64,000 bases of DNA from Dolichospermum compactum NIES-806 (GCF_002368115.1 NZ_AP018316.1:13329-77328), one strand, 5' to 3'. Positions 25,267 through 33,962 are shown, counted from the first letter of the stretch. Made by a program: numbers and translations. The notes: generated by a model from the letters alone, not told the origin.

Positions 25267-26901
25267 ATGAAACCAGAATTACCTTATCATAAATGTCAGC
25301 AGGAATTACAGGATTTATTAAAGTCTCGTTATCCGTTAATTTTTTTGAGATCATCAGAAGAAAATCGTGCTGTTCGTTGTACAATAGATGCTCATTTAGC
25401 AATTTTGAATAATGCAGATATTCAAGATGGAGAATTAGCACAATGGAATAGTGGAGAAGGTTTTCAACAAAGATTAGAAACTGCGGGTTCTCCAAATCAA
25501 GCACAATGGCAAAAATTAGGTAATGCTATTGATAGAAATGGTAATCCCATTTTACAATCTTTAGATATTCTCCAACATCGTTTACAAGACCAAGTTAGTA
25601 AAAATCTCCAACGACAACATACCTATTTATTACCAGATTGGTCTATTTTATTACGTCCTGATGATCATTTGATGGCACGAAAATTGAAAGAATTAATATT
25701 GATGATAGACCAAAAAAGACCTTTGGTAAGAATGTCTTTAATTATCATTGGTTCAGATTGGACTATTCCGACTATTTTGCGAAATATGGTACATATTATA
25801 GATTTACCTTTACCTGTGGAAGCAGAACTTTATGAAGATGTTTTTAGTGTGGCTGTAGAAAAATATGGTTTAACAGAAGCAGATGCTGGAAGATTAGCAG
25901 AACAAGCTCAAGGAATGCCTTTGCAAGCGGTAATTCAAACTGCTAAATTATCAACATCTCGGAATTTATGGACAGATCCAGAATCTGCGGGACAATTATT
26001 ATTAGAAGCGAAAAAACAGGAACTTAGAAAAACTGGAGTTTTAGAATATTATGCCCCCTCTGGTCAAGGTTTGAGGGATGTGGGAGGATTAACTAAAGTT
26101 AAAGAATGGATATATAGCCGTGAGTGTTGGTTTGCTCAAGATGGACAACCAGAATTACGTCCTCGTGCTATTTTACTAGAAGGTTTCCCTGGTTGTGGAA
26201 AAACTTTTATTGCCAGAGCGATCGCACAAGAATGGCACGTACCCCAGATTAATTTTGAAATTGCTCGGTTACAATCGCGCTGGGTAGGAGAATCGGAAAG
26301 CAACACTTTCCAAGCGCTTAGAGCCATCGAAGCATCAGCACCGAATATCCTGTTTATGGATGAAATTGAAAAGGCTTTTGCCGGTGTGGGAGGTGATAGT
26401 TCAGGAGTTAGTACCAGACAGTTTGGGACATTTTTATCCTGGTTAAATGATCACGAATATCCGATTTTTTTCATCGCCACTTCTAATGATAGAGAAAAAT
26501 TACCACCGGAATTATTTCGTGCTGGTCGGTTTGATGAAATCTTTATAGTTATGCCTCCTAATACTGAGGAAAGATATCAAATCTTACAAAAACGCACTAC
26601 CGCTTATAAATTACCACCAACTCCATCTTCTATATTAGAATATCTTGTTGAGAAAACCGCCGGATATTCAGGTGCGGAATTAGATAAATTAGTCAGAGAA
26701 GCTATTTATTTAGCTGAATATGGACACTTACCAACAAAGACTCATTGGGAAAATGCTTTATTACAAATTAGTCCCCAATATCGGACTCCCAATATGCAGC
26801 AACTATTGCGAAAATATTTAAAATTAATAGAAGGTGGTGGTGGTAAACCTGCATCAGAATTAGAAATAGGTTTTTTAGAAAATCTGATTATTGCTGTCTA
26901 G
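25267..26901 (+). CDS. Ycf46-like AAA+ ATPase
   Basis: In the 544-aa protein, residues ~1-230 form an inactive-looking N-terminal ATPase-like region (LKSRYPLIFLRSSEENRAVR, PTILRNMVHIIDLPLP). A complete AAA module follows: Walker A GFPGCGKT (~306-313), pore/ESESN segment RLQSRWVGESESNTFQALR, Walker B ILFMDEIEKA (~361-370), sensor 1 FFIATSND, and arginine finger region ELFRAGRFDE. This double layout matches the Ycf46 family. It probably remodels protein complexes. It closes the vWA/GTPase cluster and may act with the vWA protein. However, vWA sits outside the membrane and this ATPase inside, so a direct link needs a TM partner. Confidence 0.9.
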   Translation: MKPELPYHKCQQELQDLLKSRYPLIFLRSSEENRAVRCTIDAHLAILNNADIQDGELAQWNSGEGFQQRLETAGSPNQAQWQKLGNAIDRNGNPILQSLDILQHRLQDQVSKNLQRQHTYLLPDWSILLRPDDHLMARKLKELILMIDQKRPLVRMSLIIIGSDWTIPTILRNMVHIIDLPLPVEAELYEDVFSVAVEKYGLTEADAGRLAEQAQGMPLQAVIQTAKLSTSRNLWTDPESAGQLLLEAKKQELRKTGVLEYYAPSGQGLRDVGGLTKVKEWIYSRECWFAQDGQPELRPRAILLEGFPGCGKTFIARAIAQEWHVPQINFEIARLQSRWVGESESNTFQALRAIEASAPNILFMDEIEKAFAGVGGDSSGVSTRQFGTFLSWLNDHEYPIFFIATSNDREKLPPELFRAGRFDEIFIVMPPNTEERYQILQKRTTAYKLPPTPSSILEYLVEKTAGYSGAELDKLVREAIYLAEYGHLPTKTHWENALLQISPQYRTPNMQQLLRKYLKLIEGGGGKPASELEIGFLENLIIAV

Positions 26902-26942
26902 TTTTGTTTGTAATTTTGTCTAAATCTCCAAATCTTTAATTA

Positions 26943-28151
26943 TCAATTTTTGATTCCTATCCATTGGGTAACAGGGGACATTGCTTTCCAACCCAGAAAT
27001 TTACCAATAGGTTCTGCGCGTTGAATAGCAATGCGGGTAAAGTTTCCGCCCACTTTTTCATGCCATTGATATAATCTTTTTTCACCTTCTAAAGTAACAA
27101 CATTAACTACCATTCTGCCTCCAGGAAGTAAGGTATTCCAACAATTTTCTAATATTTCTGGCACTGTGACACCACCACCAATAAAAATCGCGTTTGGTGC
27201 GGGTAGATTGGGGATGACTTCTAAAGCTTTACCTGCCATAATTTGTAAATTTGGCGTTCCCAAAGCAGTCGCATTATCAGCTATATAATTTAGTCTAGTG
27301 GCATTTTGTTCAATAGCGATCGCTCTACATCTTCTATCACTTCGCAACCATTCTATAGAAATAGAACCACAACCAGCGCCCACATCCCAAAGCAACTCTC
27401 CCGGTAAAGGTGCTAAACTTGATAGTGTCACCGCCCGGACTTCCCTTTTTGTCAATTGTCCATCATGATGAAAAGCACTATCCGGTAAACCAGGAAATCT
27501 TGATAAACCAACTATTCCTTTATCAGCAATACATTCCACTACAATAGTATTTAAGGCAGCGATATTTTCTTCTTGCCAATTACTAGCAATATCTGTTATA
27601 ATACTTTCATTAATACTACCCATTTTTTCTAAAACAGTAATTCGACTATTACCATAACCGCGATTTATTAAAATTTCCGCCACATGAGCCGGAGTATTTT
27701 TTCCCTCACTTAAAATTAATAATTTTGCACCGGGATAAATATAAGATTGCAGTAAAGAAACCAGACGACCACATAAACTTAAAGTTTCCACTTCTGTTAA
27801 TGACCATCCTAATCGAGAACAGGCCAGACTAAAAGCCGAAGGTGCAGGAATAATTGTAATTTCCGAAATAGGAATATCTTTAAGAATAGTTGCACCCACA
27901 CCATAACATAAAGGGTCGCCACTAGCTAAAATACAAACTGCTTCACCGCGACGACTGATAATGTCGGTAATGGAAGTTTGAAAAGGTGATTTCCAGGAAA
28001 TTTTTTCCCGGTTGTCGTCAGGGGGTAACATGGAAAGATGACGTTCCCCTCCAAAGACAATTTTAGCTTTGTCTAAGCAGGAAACAGCAATGGGACTTAA
28101 CCCCGTTAAACCATCTTCACCAATACCGATAATTGATAACCATTTTTGCAT
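26943..28151 (-). CDS. cobL: Precorrin-6Y C5,15-methyltransferase (decarboxylating), CbiE-CbiT fusion
   Basis: The 402-aa protein fuses a CbiE-type tetrapyrrole methyltransferase (residues ~1-205; LSIIGIGEDGLTGLSP, ASGDPLCYGVG) to a CbiT-type class I SAM methyltransferase (~215-400; LLWDVGAGCGSISIEWLR, AIEQNATRLNYI, IFIGGGVTVPEIL). It methylates C5 and C15 and decarboxylates the ring in corrin synthesis. The LPDSAFHHDGQLTKREVRA segment that opens the CbiT half is well conserved. It lies back-to-back with the riboswitch-led cobG-cobH-cobI, separated by hicBA. It shows no riboswitch of its own. Confidence 0.96.
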   Translation of the reverse strand: MQKWLSIIGIGEDGLTGLSPIAVSCLDKAKIVFGGERHLSMLPPDDNREKISWKSPFQTSITDIISRRGEAVCILASGDPLCYGVGATILKDIPISEITIIPAPSAFSLACSRLGWSLTEVETLSLCGRLVSLLQSYIYPGAKLLILSEGKNTPAHVAEILINRGYGNSRITVLEKMGSINESIITDIASNWQEENIAALNTIVVECIADKGIVGLSRFPGLPDSAFHHDGQLTKREVRAVTLSSLAPLPGELLWDVGAGCGSISIEWLRSDRRCRAIAIEQNATRLNYIADNATALGTPNLQIMAGKALEVIPNLPAPNAIFIGGGVTVPEILENCWNTLLPGGRMVVNVVTLEGEKRLYQWHEKVGGNFTRIAIQRAEPIGKFLGWKAMSPVTQWIGIKN

Positions 28152-28282
28152 AATTTGTTTTTATCCAACTGGCATAAAAACTATCTGAGAAGAATTTTTA
28201 TGATTATAGCAGATACAGGATTTGGGTTAGCATTAGCAAAATACTCTAAAATAAACTATATCAACACAATCGCCATACCCAA

Positions 28283-28498
28283 ATGAGTAGAGAATTTAAT
28301 GTAATTATTGAACGAGATGCTGATGGTTACTTTGTCGCATCTGTACCCAGTATCCCCGGTTGTCACACCCAAGCAAAATCTTTAGATGAACTAATGGAAA
28401 GGATTCGAGAAGCAATAGAACTGTGTTTAGAAATAGATGAAAATCAAATAGAATCTCTGGAATTTGTAGGTGTTCAAAGAATTGCAATTGAAGTATGA
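28283..28498 (+). CDS. hicB: HicB-like antitoxin
   Basis: The 71-aa protein is a short HicB RNase H-like fold: FNVIIERDADGYFVASVPSI, PGCHTQAKSLDELMERIREA. It has no added DNA-binding domain. It overlaps the toxin gene by four bases (ATGA), so the two are translationally coupled. The order antitoxin-toxin is the reverse of the E. coli hicAB arrangement but is common in cyanobacteria. It should neutralise the downstream HicA. Confidence 0.92.
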   Translation: MSREFNVIIERDADGYFVASVPSIPGCHTQAKSLDELMERIREAIELCLEIDENQIESLEFVGVQRIAIEV

Positions 28499-28719
28499 GC
28501 AAATTACCAAGTTTAACAGGAAAGGAAGTAATAGCAGCACTTGGTAAAGCTGGGTTTGAAGTAGCAAGAGTGCGAGGAAGTCACCATATTCTTATCCATA
28601 ATGATGGACGAAGAACGGTTGTTCCTGTTCATTATGGTGAAACAATTGGAACTGGATTAATGACACAAATACTCCGTGATTGTCAATTAGATAGGGAAGA
28701 CTTTAGGAATTTACTTTAA
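28495..28719 (+). CDS. hicA: HicA toxin (YcfA-type mRNA interferase)
   Basis: The 74-aa protein has the HicA dsRBD-like fold with the catalytic His in GSHHIL, preceded by GKEVIAALGKAGFEVARVR and followed by VPVHYGETIGTGLMTQIL. HicA cleaves mRNA when not held by HicB. It is intact and should be active. The pair sits between cobL and the cobG riboswitch. Confidence 0.93.
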   Translation: MSKLPSLTGKEVIAALGKAGFEVARVRGSHHILIHNDGRRTVVPVHYGETIGTGLMTQILRDCQLDREDFRNLL

Positions 28720-28874
28720 AATGTCCCAAAAACATGATGATAAAATTAATCAATAAAACTAAAGATATCAAGAATTTGCGGAATGTGGGTTTAAACTCTT
28801 ACCTTTGCGCCTTTGTATCTTTGCGCTAAACAAAATTGATTGACAATAGCCAAAAATACCATCTCATGGTAAAC

Positions 28875-29010
28875 TACTAAATCTGAGAGCTAGGAAACTT
28901 CGGTTCAATTCCGGGACTGTGCCGCAACTGTAAAGCAATTGGAGATGATTGGAGTTTAACTAAAAATCCAAAATCCAAAATTGAGTAAGTCAGAATGCTA
29001 ACTCTAAGAT
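28875..29010 (+). promoter_or_regulatory. Cobalamin (B12) riboswitch upstream of cobG
   Basis: The core at 28891-28934 includes GGTTCAATTCCGGGACTG and the B12-box segment GCCGCAACTGTAA. The 3' partner AGTCAGAATGC lies at 28988-28998. Possible P1 pairing is AATCTGAGAGC (28880-28890) with GCTAACTCTAAGAT (28997-29010). The variable arm in between contains an AATCCAAAATCCAAAAT repeat (28965-28981). An expression platform with CTCTG/CAGAG pairing (29028-29045) ends 8 bp before the cobG start. It should shut down cobG-cobH-cobI when adenosylcobalamin is abundant. Confidence 0.93.
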
Positions 29011-29052
29011 GTTCACTTCCATTCTGTCTCTGCGTCACACAGAGAAGGGGTC

Positions 29053-30510
29053 ATGATTTTGCCAATTCCATTTACCGATTGTCCAGGATTATTTTATAAC
29101 ACAGCCGCCCAGGATGGGCTTCTTTATCGCTTGAGAATACCAGGGGGAATAATTAATTATAACCAATTTCAGGCGATCGCAGATATTGCTGATAATTATG
29201 GCAGTGGTTATATTGATATTACTAACCGCGCCAATATTCAAATTAGAGAAATTAAAGACAGCATAAATGTTGAGGTTCTGAAAAAACTACAAGCATTAGG
29301 TTTAGCTTCTACCGATGCCAAAATAGATCACATCCGCAACATCATGACCAATCCCACAGCGGGCATTGATACTGAAGAATTACTAGATACTCGCCCCCTA
29401 GTTAGAGATTGGGAAGAATATATAAATACACATTCTCAGTTGTCTGAATTATCGGCAAAATTTAGTGTTTGCTTTGATAGTGGCAGCAAAATTTCTGTGA
29501 GATATCAACCCAATGATATTATATTGGCAGCCGAATTAAATAACAGCAATGTATATTTGCGGTTATATCTCAGTTATGGAGAAAAAGGAGAACCAGCAAA
29601 AGATACAGGAATTTTATGCAAACCAGAAGAAACAATACAAGTTTTAGCAGCATTAGCAGAAACTTATCTCCAACATATAGATACTACAAATCGTCGCAAA
29701 CCTCGCTTACGAGAAATCATCAATAACATCACAACTGAAAAATATTTTCACCAATTTCAACAAAACCTTAACCCCCATATACTTAATACTAAAAAAACTC
29801 CTCTCTGCGCCTCTGCGCCTCTGCGAGAAAAAACTCATATTGGTATTTATCCCCAACAGCAAACCGGATTATATTATATCGGTATAGTCTTACCCTTGGG
29901 AAGATTAGAAACTTGGCAAATGAGGAGTTTAGCTAATATTGCTAAAAGATATGGCGATGATAATATCAGGTTAACACCGTGGCAAAACTTACTATTAACC
30001 GATATTCCCCAAAATCAAATTAGTAAAGTTGAGCAAGAAATTACCCATTTAGGTTTAAACTCTTCACCAACAGACATCAAAAGTTTCTTAATAGCTTGTT
30101 CCGGTAAAAGGGGTTGTGCTGCTGCGTCCACAGAAACTAAAGATGATGCCTTAAACTTGGTAAAATACCTAGACAGTCTGATGATTCTAGATTCTCCAGT
30201 GAATATCCACTTTAGTGGTTGCAGTAAATCTTGCGCTCAACACACTCAAGCTGATATTACCTTACTTGGTATCACCACAGAAACCCCTGGCTATCAAGTT
30301 TATGTTCTTGGTTATTTACTTTATGAATATGTGACTATAGCGAAAATTCCGACTTTGATTCAAGAAATGTTGGCAGTGTATCAAAAACAACGTCTGAGTT
30401 TACAAGAAACCTTTGGACAATTTATTGAACGTCATAGCCAGCAATTAAACCAATTATTTAGCCAAACAAAGCCCAATCCAACCTTTACAACCTTAATATC
30501 TCATGTTTGA
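29053..30510 (+). CDS. cobG: Precorrin-3B synthase CobG
   Basis: The 485-aa protein belongs to the nitrite/sulfite reductase-like family. Its two ferredoxin-like half domains (residues ~10-75 and ~270-330) flank Fe-S/substrate regions, with cysteines in ACSGKRGCAAA and SGCSKSCAQHTQADITLLG. CobG uses O2 to make precorrin-3B in aerobic cobalamin synthesis. It is the first gene after the B12 riboswitch and overlaps cobH by 8 bp. Residues ~246-261 (TPLCASAPLREK) are a translated copy of a CTCTGCGCC repeat that elsewhere is intergenic (for example 34288-34328). This probably extends a linker between the halves. Confidence 0.93.
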   Translation: MILPIPFTDCPGLFYNTAAQDGLLYRLRIPGGIINYNQFQAIADIADNYGSGYIDITNRANIQIREIKDSINVEVLKKLQALGLASTDAKIDHIRNIMTNPTAGIDTEELLDTRPLVRDWEEYINTHSQLSELSAKFSVCFDSGSKISVRYQPNDIILAAELNNSNVYLRLYLSYGEKGEPAKDTGILCKPEETIQVLAALAETYLQHIDTTNRRKPRLREIINNITTEKYFHQFQQNLNPHILNTKKTPLCASAPLREKTHIGIYPQQQTGLYYIGIVLPLGRLETWQMRSLANIAKRYGDDNIRLTPWQNLLLTDIPQNQISKVEQEITHLGLNSSPTDIKSFLIACSGKRGCAAASTETKDDALNLVKYLDSLMILDSPVNIHFSGCSKSCAQHTQADITLLGITTETPGYQVYVLGYLLYEYVTIAKIPTLIQEMLAVYQKQRLSLQETFGQFIERHSQQLNQLFSQTKPNPTFTTLISHV

Positions 30511-31129
30511 TTATATCCGTGATGGTAGCGAAATATATCGCAATTCCTTTGAAATTATTCGGTCAGAGTCCAATCTCGCAAGATTCCCGGAAGATGTATC
30601 GAAAGTTGCCGTTCGCATGATTCATGCCTGTGGAATGACGGATATTGTCAATGACTTGGAATATTCGCCCACAGCGGCAGAAGCCGGGAAAAAAGCCCTG
30701 ATTGCCGGCGCACCGATTTTGTGTGATTCTTACATGGTAGCCGAGGGAGTGACAAAAAAAAGATTACCCAAAAATAATAAAGTTCTTTGCACCCTCAATG
30801 ATCCTGAAGTTCCACAATTAGCCAAAAGACTCAGAAATACAAGGTCAGCAGCGGCCTTGGAATTCTGGCGTTTCCATATAGAAGGTGCAGTTGTGGTGAT
30901 TGGAAATGCACCTACAGCCCTATTTAGGTTATTGGAAATGCTAGACGAGGGAGTTCCTAGACCGGCGTTAATATTGGGTTTTCCTGTGGGTTTCGTGGGT
31001 GCAGTCGAATCAAAAGTCGCACTAGCCGCAGATAGCCGCAATGTCCCATTTATGACTTTACATGGAAGACGGGGCGGAAGTGCGATCGCTGCTGCTGCTG
31101 TTAACGCCTTAGCCAGTGAGGAAGAGTAA
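30503..31129 (+). CDS. cobH: Precorrin-8X methylmutase
   Basis: The 208-aa protein matches CobH/CbiC: an N-terminal EIYRNSFEIIR, the catalytic His41 in MIHACGM, GAPILCDSYMVAEGV, and ALILGFPVGFVGAVESK. It migrates the C11 methyl to C12, giving hydrogenobyrinate or cobyrinate. Its start overlaps cobG and its stop overlaps the cobI start (TAATG), a tightly coupled operon under riboswitch control. Confidence 0.96.
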   Translation: MFDYIRDGSEIYRNSFEIIRSESNLARFPEDVSKVAVRMIHACGMTDIVNDLEYSPTAAEAGKKALIAGAPILCDSYMVAEGVTKKRLPKNNKVLCTLNDPEVPQLAKRLRNTRSAAALEFWRFHIEGAVVVIGNAPTALFRLLEMLDEGVPRPALILGFPVGFVGAVESKVALAADSRNVPFMTLHGRRGGSAIAAAAVNALASEEE

Positions 31130-31836
31130 TGACTAACTCTGGAGGTCGTCTTTATGGAATTGGTGTTGGACCTGGAGACCCTGAACTCATCACCTTAAAA
31201 GCCTTGCGTCTCCTCCGTTCTGCCCCAGTTATTGCTTATCAATCAGCCACAGACAAAGAAAGTATCGCCAGAAAAATCGTTTCTCCATACTTGGATAATA
31301 GTCAGATTGAGGTAGGATTTCATCTTCCTCGCGCCTTAGAACCAGAAAAGGCTAAATCTATCTATGACCAAGAAACTCAACCCATTGCTGACCATTTAGC
31401 AGCAGGTCGGGATGTGGTGGTTATCTGTGAAGGAGATCCGTTTTTCTACGGCTCTTTTATGTATCTTTTTACTCGATTGGCTGACAAGTATAAAACGGAA
31501 GTCGTCCCCGGAGTTTCCTCACTCATGGCCTGTCCTGTCGCCCTGGGTTTACCATTTACCTATTACAATGATGTCCTCACGGTTTTACCTGCACCATTAC
31601 CCAGAGAAGCCTTAATTAGCCAACTTTTAACCACTGACGCTGCGGCCATTATGAAACTTGGCCGCCATTTTCTCAAAGTCAGGGATATTCTCCATGAATT
31701 AGGACTAGCTTCACGGGCAAGATATATTGAACGCGCCACAACAACGCAGCAACGCATATTACCCCTTGATGAAGTTGACCCTCTTGATGTACCTTATTTC
31801 TCGATGATTGTTATCCCCACTAAAAGTAAGTTGTAG
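31129..31836 (+). CDS. cobI: Precorrin-2 C20-methyltransferase
   Basis: The 235-aa protein is a class III SAM methyltransferase of the CobI/CbiL type: LYGIGVGPGDPELITLKAL, VVICEGDPFFYGSFMYL, VVPGVSSLMACPVALGLP. It adds the C20 methyl to precorrin-2, the step directly before CobG. It is the last gene of the cobG-cobH-cobI operon, overlapping cobH by one base. A MITE-like element follows. Confidence 0.95.
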   Translation: MTNSGGRLYGIGVGPGDPELITLKALRLLRSAPVIAYQSATDKESIARKIVSPYLDNSQIEVGFHLPRALEPEKAKSIYDQETQPIADHLAAGRDVVVICEGDPFFYGSFMYLFTRLADKYKTEVVPGVSSLMACPVALGLPFTYYNDVLTVLPAPLPREALISQLLTTDAAAIMKLGRHFLKVRDILHELGLASRARYIERATTTQQRILPLDEVDPLDVPYFSMIVIPTKSKL

Positions 31837-31894
31837 TTGTCAAAAGGAGTCAGGAGTTTGGTACAGCAAATAGCAAAACCCGTAGGGGCGGGGT

Positions 31895-32115
31895 CCTCAC
31901 AGGTGTAGGTTTTTTACATTCTGGTGAGGGCAAGACTTGGGCGACAAGGTGGACAAGGTGACAAGGGAGGAAAACCCTACAGGATGATGTTTTTTGGCAA
32001 CAATAACACACCGTTAAAAGACTATTGTGCGGATAAAATCTTCCTTGTCTACTTTCCCTCCAAGTCTTCCCAGTCTTGCCTTCACAGACAATATTAAAAA
32101 CCTACCCTTGTGAGG
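31895..32115. mobile_element. MITE-like element with long terminal inverted repeats and 6-bp target duplication
   Basis: The 221-bp element starts CCTCACAGGTGTAGGTTTTT and ends with the near-perfect complement of CCTCACAAGGGTAGGTTTTT. Similarity between arms extends past 50 bp (GGCAAGACT and GACAAGG segments). It is flanked on both sides by CGGGGT (31889-31894 and 32116-32121), a likely target-site duplication. It has interrupted an older GGGGCGGGGT/CCCCGCCC hairpin downstream of cobI. No transposase. Confidence 0.82.
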
Positions 32116-32159
32116 CGGGGTCTCCCCGCCCTCTTGATTGTATTTCATCCTCAAGATAA

Positions 32160-32768
32160 CTAAACTTCAACAAGAGTGGGTATATTTTTTGCTTTGTCCT
32201 GACTTTTCTCAGGAAAATGCTTATCTATTAAAGCGGGAACTTGGATAGATTGAATTTTACTATAACGAGTTTTATCGGGCATAACTAAATTAGGTCCAGC
32301 TTTACAGTTTTTCATACAGCCAGTACCTTTAATAGTGACTGAATCTTCTAAACCGCTGTCTTTTAACTCTGACTGCAAAGCTTGACACAAAGCTTTACCA
32401 CCACGCTTCATACAATCAGATTTTTGACAAACTAAAATTGTTTGTGTTTTAGCAGGTTTCGTCTTAGCTGGAATTTGTGCTGCAACTATTCCCATATCAT
32501 AACTTGCAGCCATAACTCGTTCCCCTACCAGAGTTAGCTGATCTTTTTTGGCGTTGTATTGTTTTGTCCCCACAACTTGCAGCCAAGTCCCTTTAGCTAA
32601 CCGCAAATCAAAAGCACTCCGTAAATGCTTGGCTAACTTTATATAAAATTCACCCTCAGAAGTCCCTAATAACAATCCTTTCAGCTTATATCCATCCTTG
32701 ATCACAAAATCTAGAAATCTGCCTTCAAAACAAAATTCTGTGACTGCTGAATTAGTAGATATACTCAT
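32160..32768 (-). CDS. Thioredoxin-like [2Fe-2S] ferredoxin domain protein
   Basis: In the 202-aa protein, residues ~10-95 form an N-terminal beta-rich domain seen in cyanobacterial homologues (EFCFEGRFLDFVIKDGYKLKG). The C-terminal half is a thioredoxin-like [2Fe-2S] domain with cysteines in VCQKSDCMKRGG and GTGCMKNCKAGPNLV, as in NuoE/HoxE-type ferredoxins. It likely carries electrons, but its partner is unknown. A 90-aa conserved hypothetical lies 21 bp upstream on the same strand and is probably co-transcribed. Confidence 0.88.
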   Translation of the reverse strand: MSISTNSAVTEFCFEGRFLDFVIKDGYKLKGLLLGTSEGEFYIKLAKHLRSAFDLRLAKGTWLQVVGTKQYNAKKDQLTLVGERVMAASYDMGIVAAQIPAKTKPAKTQTILVCQKSDCMKRGGKALCQALQSELKDSGLEDSVTIKGTGCMKNCKAGPNLVMPDKTRYSKIQSIQVPALIDKHFPEKSQDKAKNIPTLVEV

Positions 32769-32789
32769 TTTTTTAACCTATTTTTCTCA

Positions 32790-33062
32790 CTAAAATTTTT
32801 GGTAACGACAACGCCAGCAATTTTCAAGATTCCCAATCAAGTCTTGACGAGAAGCAGTGAATTGTTGAACTACACTCCAAATTTGAATAGCTGCGGTGGG
32901 ATTATGTATTTCTACCATTAAAGGCTGATTAGTCTCACAAACACAAACTATATCTAATTCTTGCAAGCGTTGATAAACCTGCCAACGGTCTGCCAAATTT
33001 ATATCAATAACGTGCTTCCTATCCGTGCCTAAACTAAAAGATTTCAAGCGAGTAGCCCTCAA
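32790..33062 (-). CDS. Conserved hypothetical small protein
   Basis: The 90-aa protein is of no named family I can place. It reads as a folded cytosolic protein (VYQRLQELDIVCVCETNQPL, IQIWSVVQQFTASRQDLIG) ending with a CWRCRYQKF segment. Its two Cys pairs (VCVC and CWRC) could bind metal. It sits upstream of, and in line with, the [2Fe-2S] protein gene, so a shared redox role is possible but unproven. Confidence 0.7.
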   Translation of the reverse strand: MRATRLKSFSLGTDRKHVIDINLADRWQVYQRLQELDIVCVCETNQPLMVEIHNPTAAIQIWSVVQQFTASRQDLIGNLENCWRCRYQKF

Positions 33063-33407
33063 AATGCCATAAAATTGCAGTAAAACTAGAAACTCACAGC
33101 CTAAATTTGTGATTTAGTTGGAGTTTAGCATCTTTATTTAGAATACACTAACTGAAAAATATTATCATTAATTTTGAGAAAAAATCTCATTTCTTATTTT
33201 TTGAGAGATATACATACTTTGAGCTTGAAGTCAAGATAAATACCAAATATATATCTTTAAGCACAGAGATATGAAAAAAGTTGATACTTATGATTGCTAA
33301 TAATGCCAAAGATTTTTAAATTTAGTAGCCCTGCTTTTATTTTGAAAATGCTAATATGTGAGGAGTAAGCAGTTAAAAATCATAACTGTTAAAAAAAGAG
33401 GAGAACC
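33063..33407. other. Divergent intergenic region upstream of dps
   Basis: This AT-rich 345-bp gap lies between the 90-aa gene (minus) and dps (plus). Both promoters must lie here. I see a clear AGGAGA ribosome-binding site at 33398-33403 but could not assign promoter or regulator sites with confidence. There is no gene. Confidence 0.5.
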
Positions 33408-33962
33408 ATGTCTGATACGCAAACTATATTACACAACTTTGGTCAGGTTTATGACAATCCTGTATTACTAGATCACAGCGTTACTGCGCCAGTTGTCGAA
33501 GGATTTAATGTTGTATTGGCTAGTTTTCAGGCATTGTATTTACAATATCAAAAACATCATTTTGTGGTTGAAGGTGCAGAATTTAATTCACTCCATGAAT
33601 TCTTTAACGCCAGCTATAAAGAAGTACAAGATCACATCCATGAAATTGGCGAGCGCTTAAATGGTTTGGGTGGAATTCCAGCAGCAAGTTTTACTAAATT
33701 AGCTGAATTATGCTGTTTTGAAACAGAAGCAGATGGCGTATTTTCTGCCCGGAAGATGGTAGAAAATAACCTAATTGCCGAACAAGCATTAATTGGTGTA
33801 ATTCGCCGTCAAGCCGCACAGGCTGAGAGTTTAGGTGATAGAGGTACACGCTATTTGTATGAAAAAATTCTCTTAAAAACTGAAGAAAGAGCTTATCACC
33901 TAGCTCACTTTTTGGCTAAGGATAGTTTAACATTAGGTTTTGTGCAACGGGATGAAAATTAA
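33408..33962 (+). CDS. dps: Dps-family DNA-binding / iron-storage protein
   Basis: The 184-aa protein is a ferritin-like four-helix protein of the Dps group: YQKHHFVVEGAEFNSLHEFF, followed by EVQDHIHEIGERLNGLGG, which supply the intersubunit ferroxidase ligands. Dps dodecamers oxidise iron with H2O2 and protect DNA. A strong AGGAGA site lies 4 bp before the ATG. It is monocistronic, with its own terminator at 34043-34080. Confidence 0.92.
   Translation: MSDTQTILHNFGQVYDNPVLLDHSVTAPVVEGFNVVLASFQALYLQYQKHHFVVEGAEFNSLHEFFNASYKEVQDHIHEIGERLNGLGGIPAASFTKLAELCCFETEADGVFSARKMVENNLIAEQALIGVIRRQAAQAESLGDRGTRYLYEKILLKTEERAYHLAHFLAKDSLTLGFVQRDEN

Noticed and set aside
25001..25504. Minus-strand frame opposite the adaptor and AAA+ genes
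   Set aside because: Tyr/Asn/Arg-rich antisense translation of AT-rich coding DNA, with no start context or domain.
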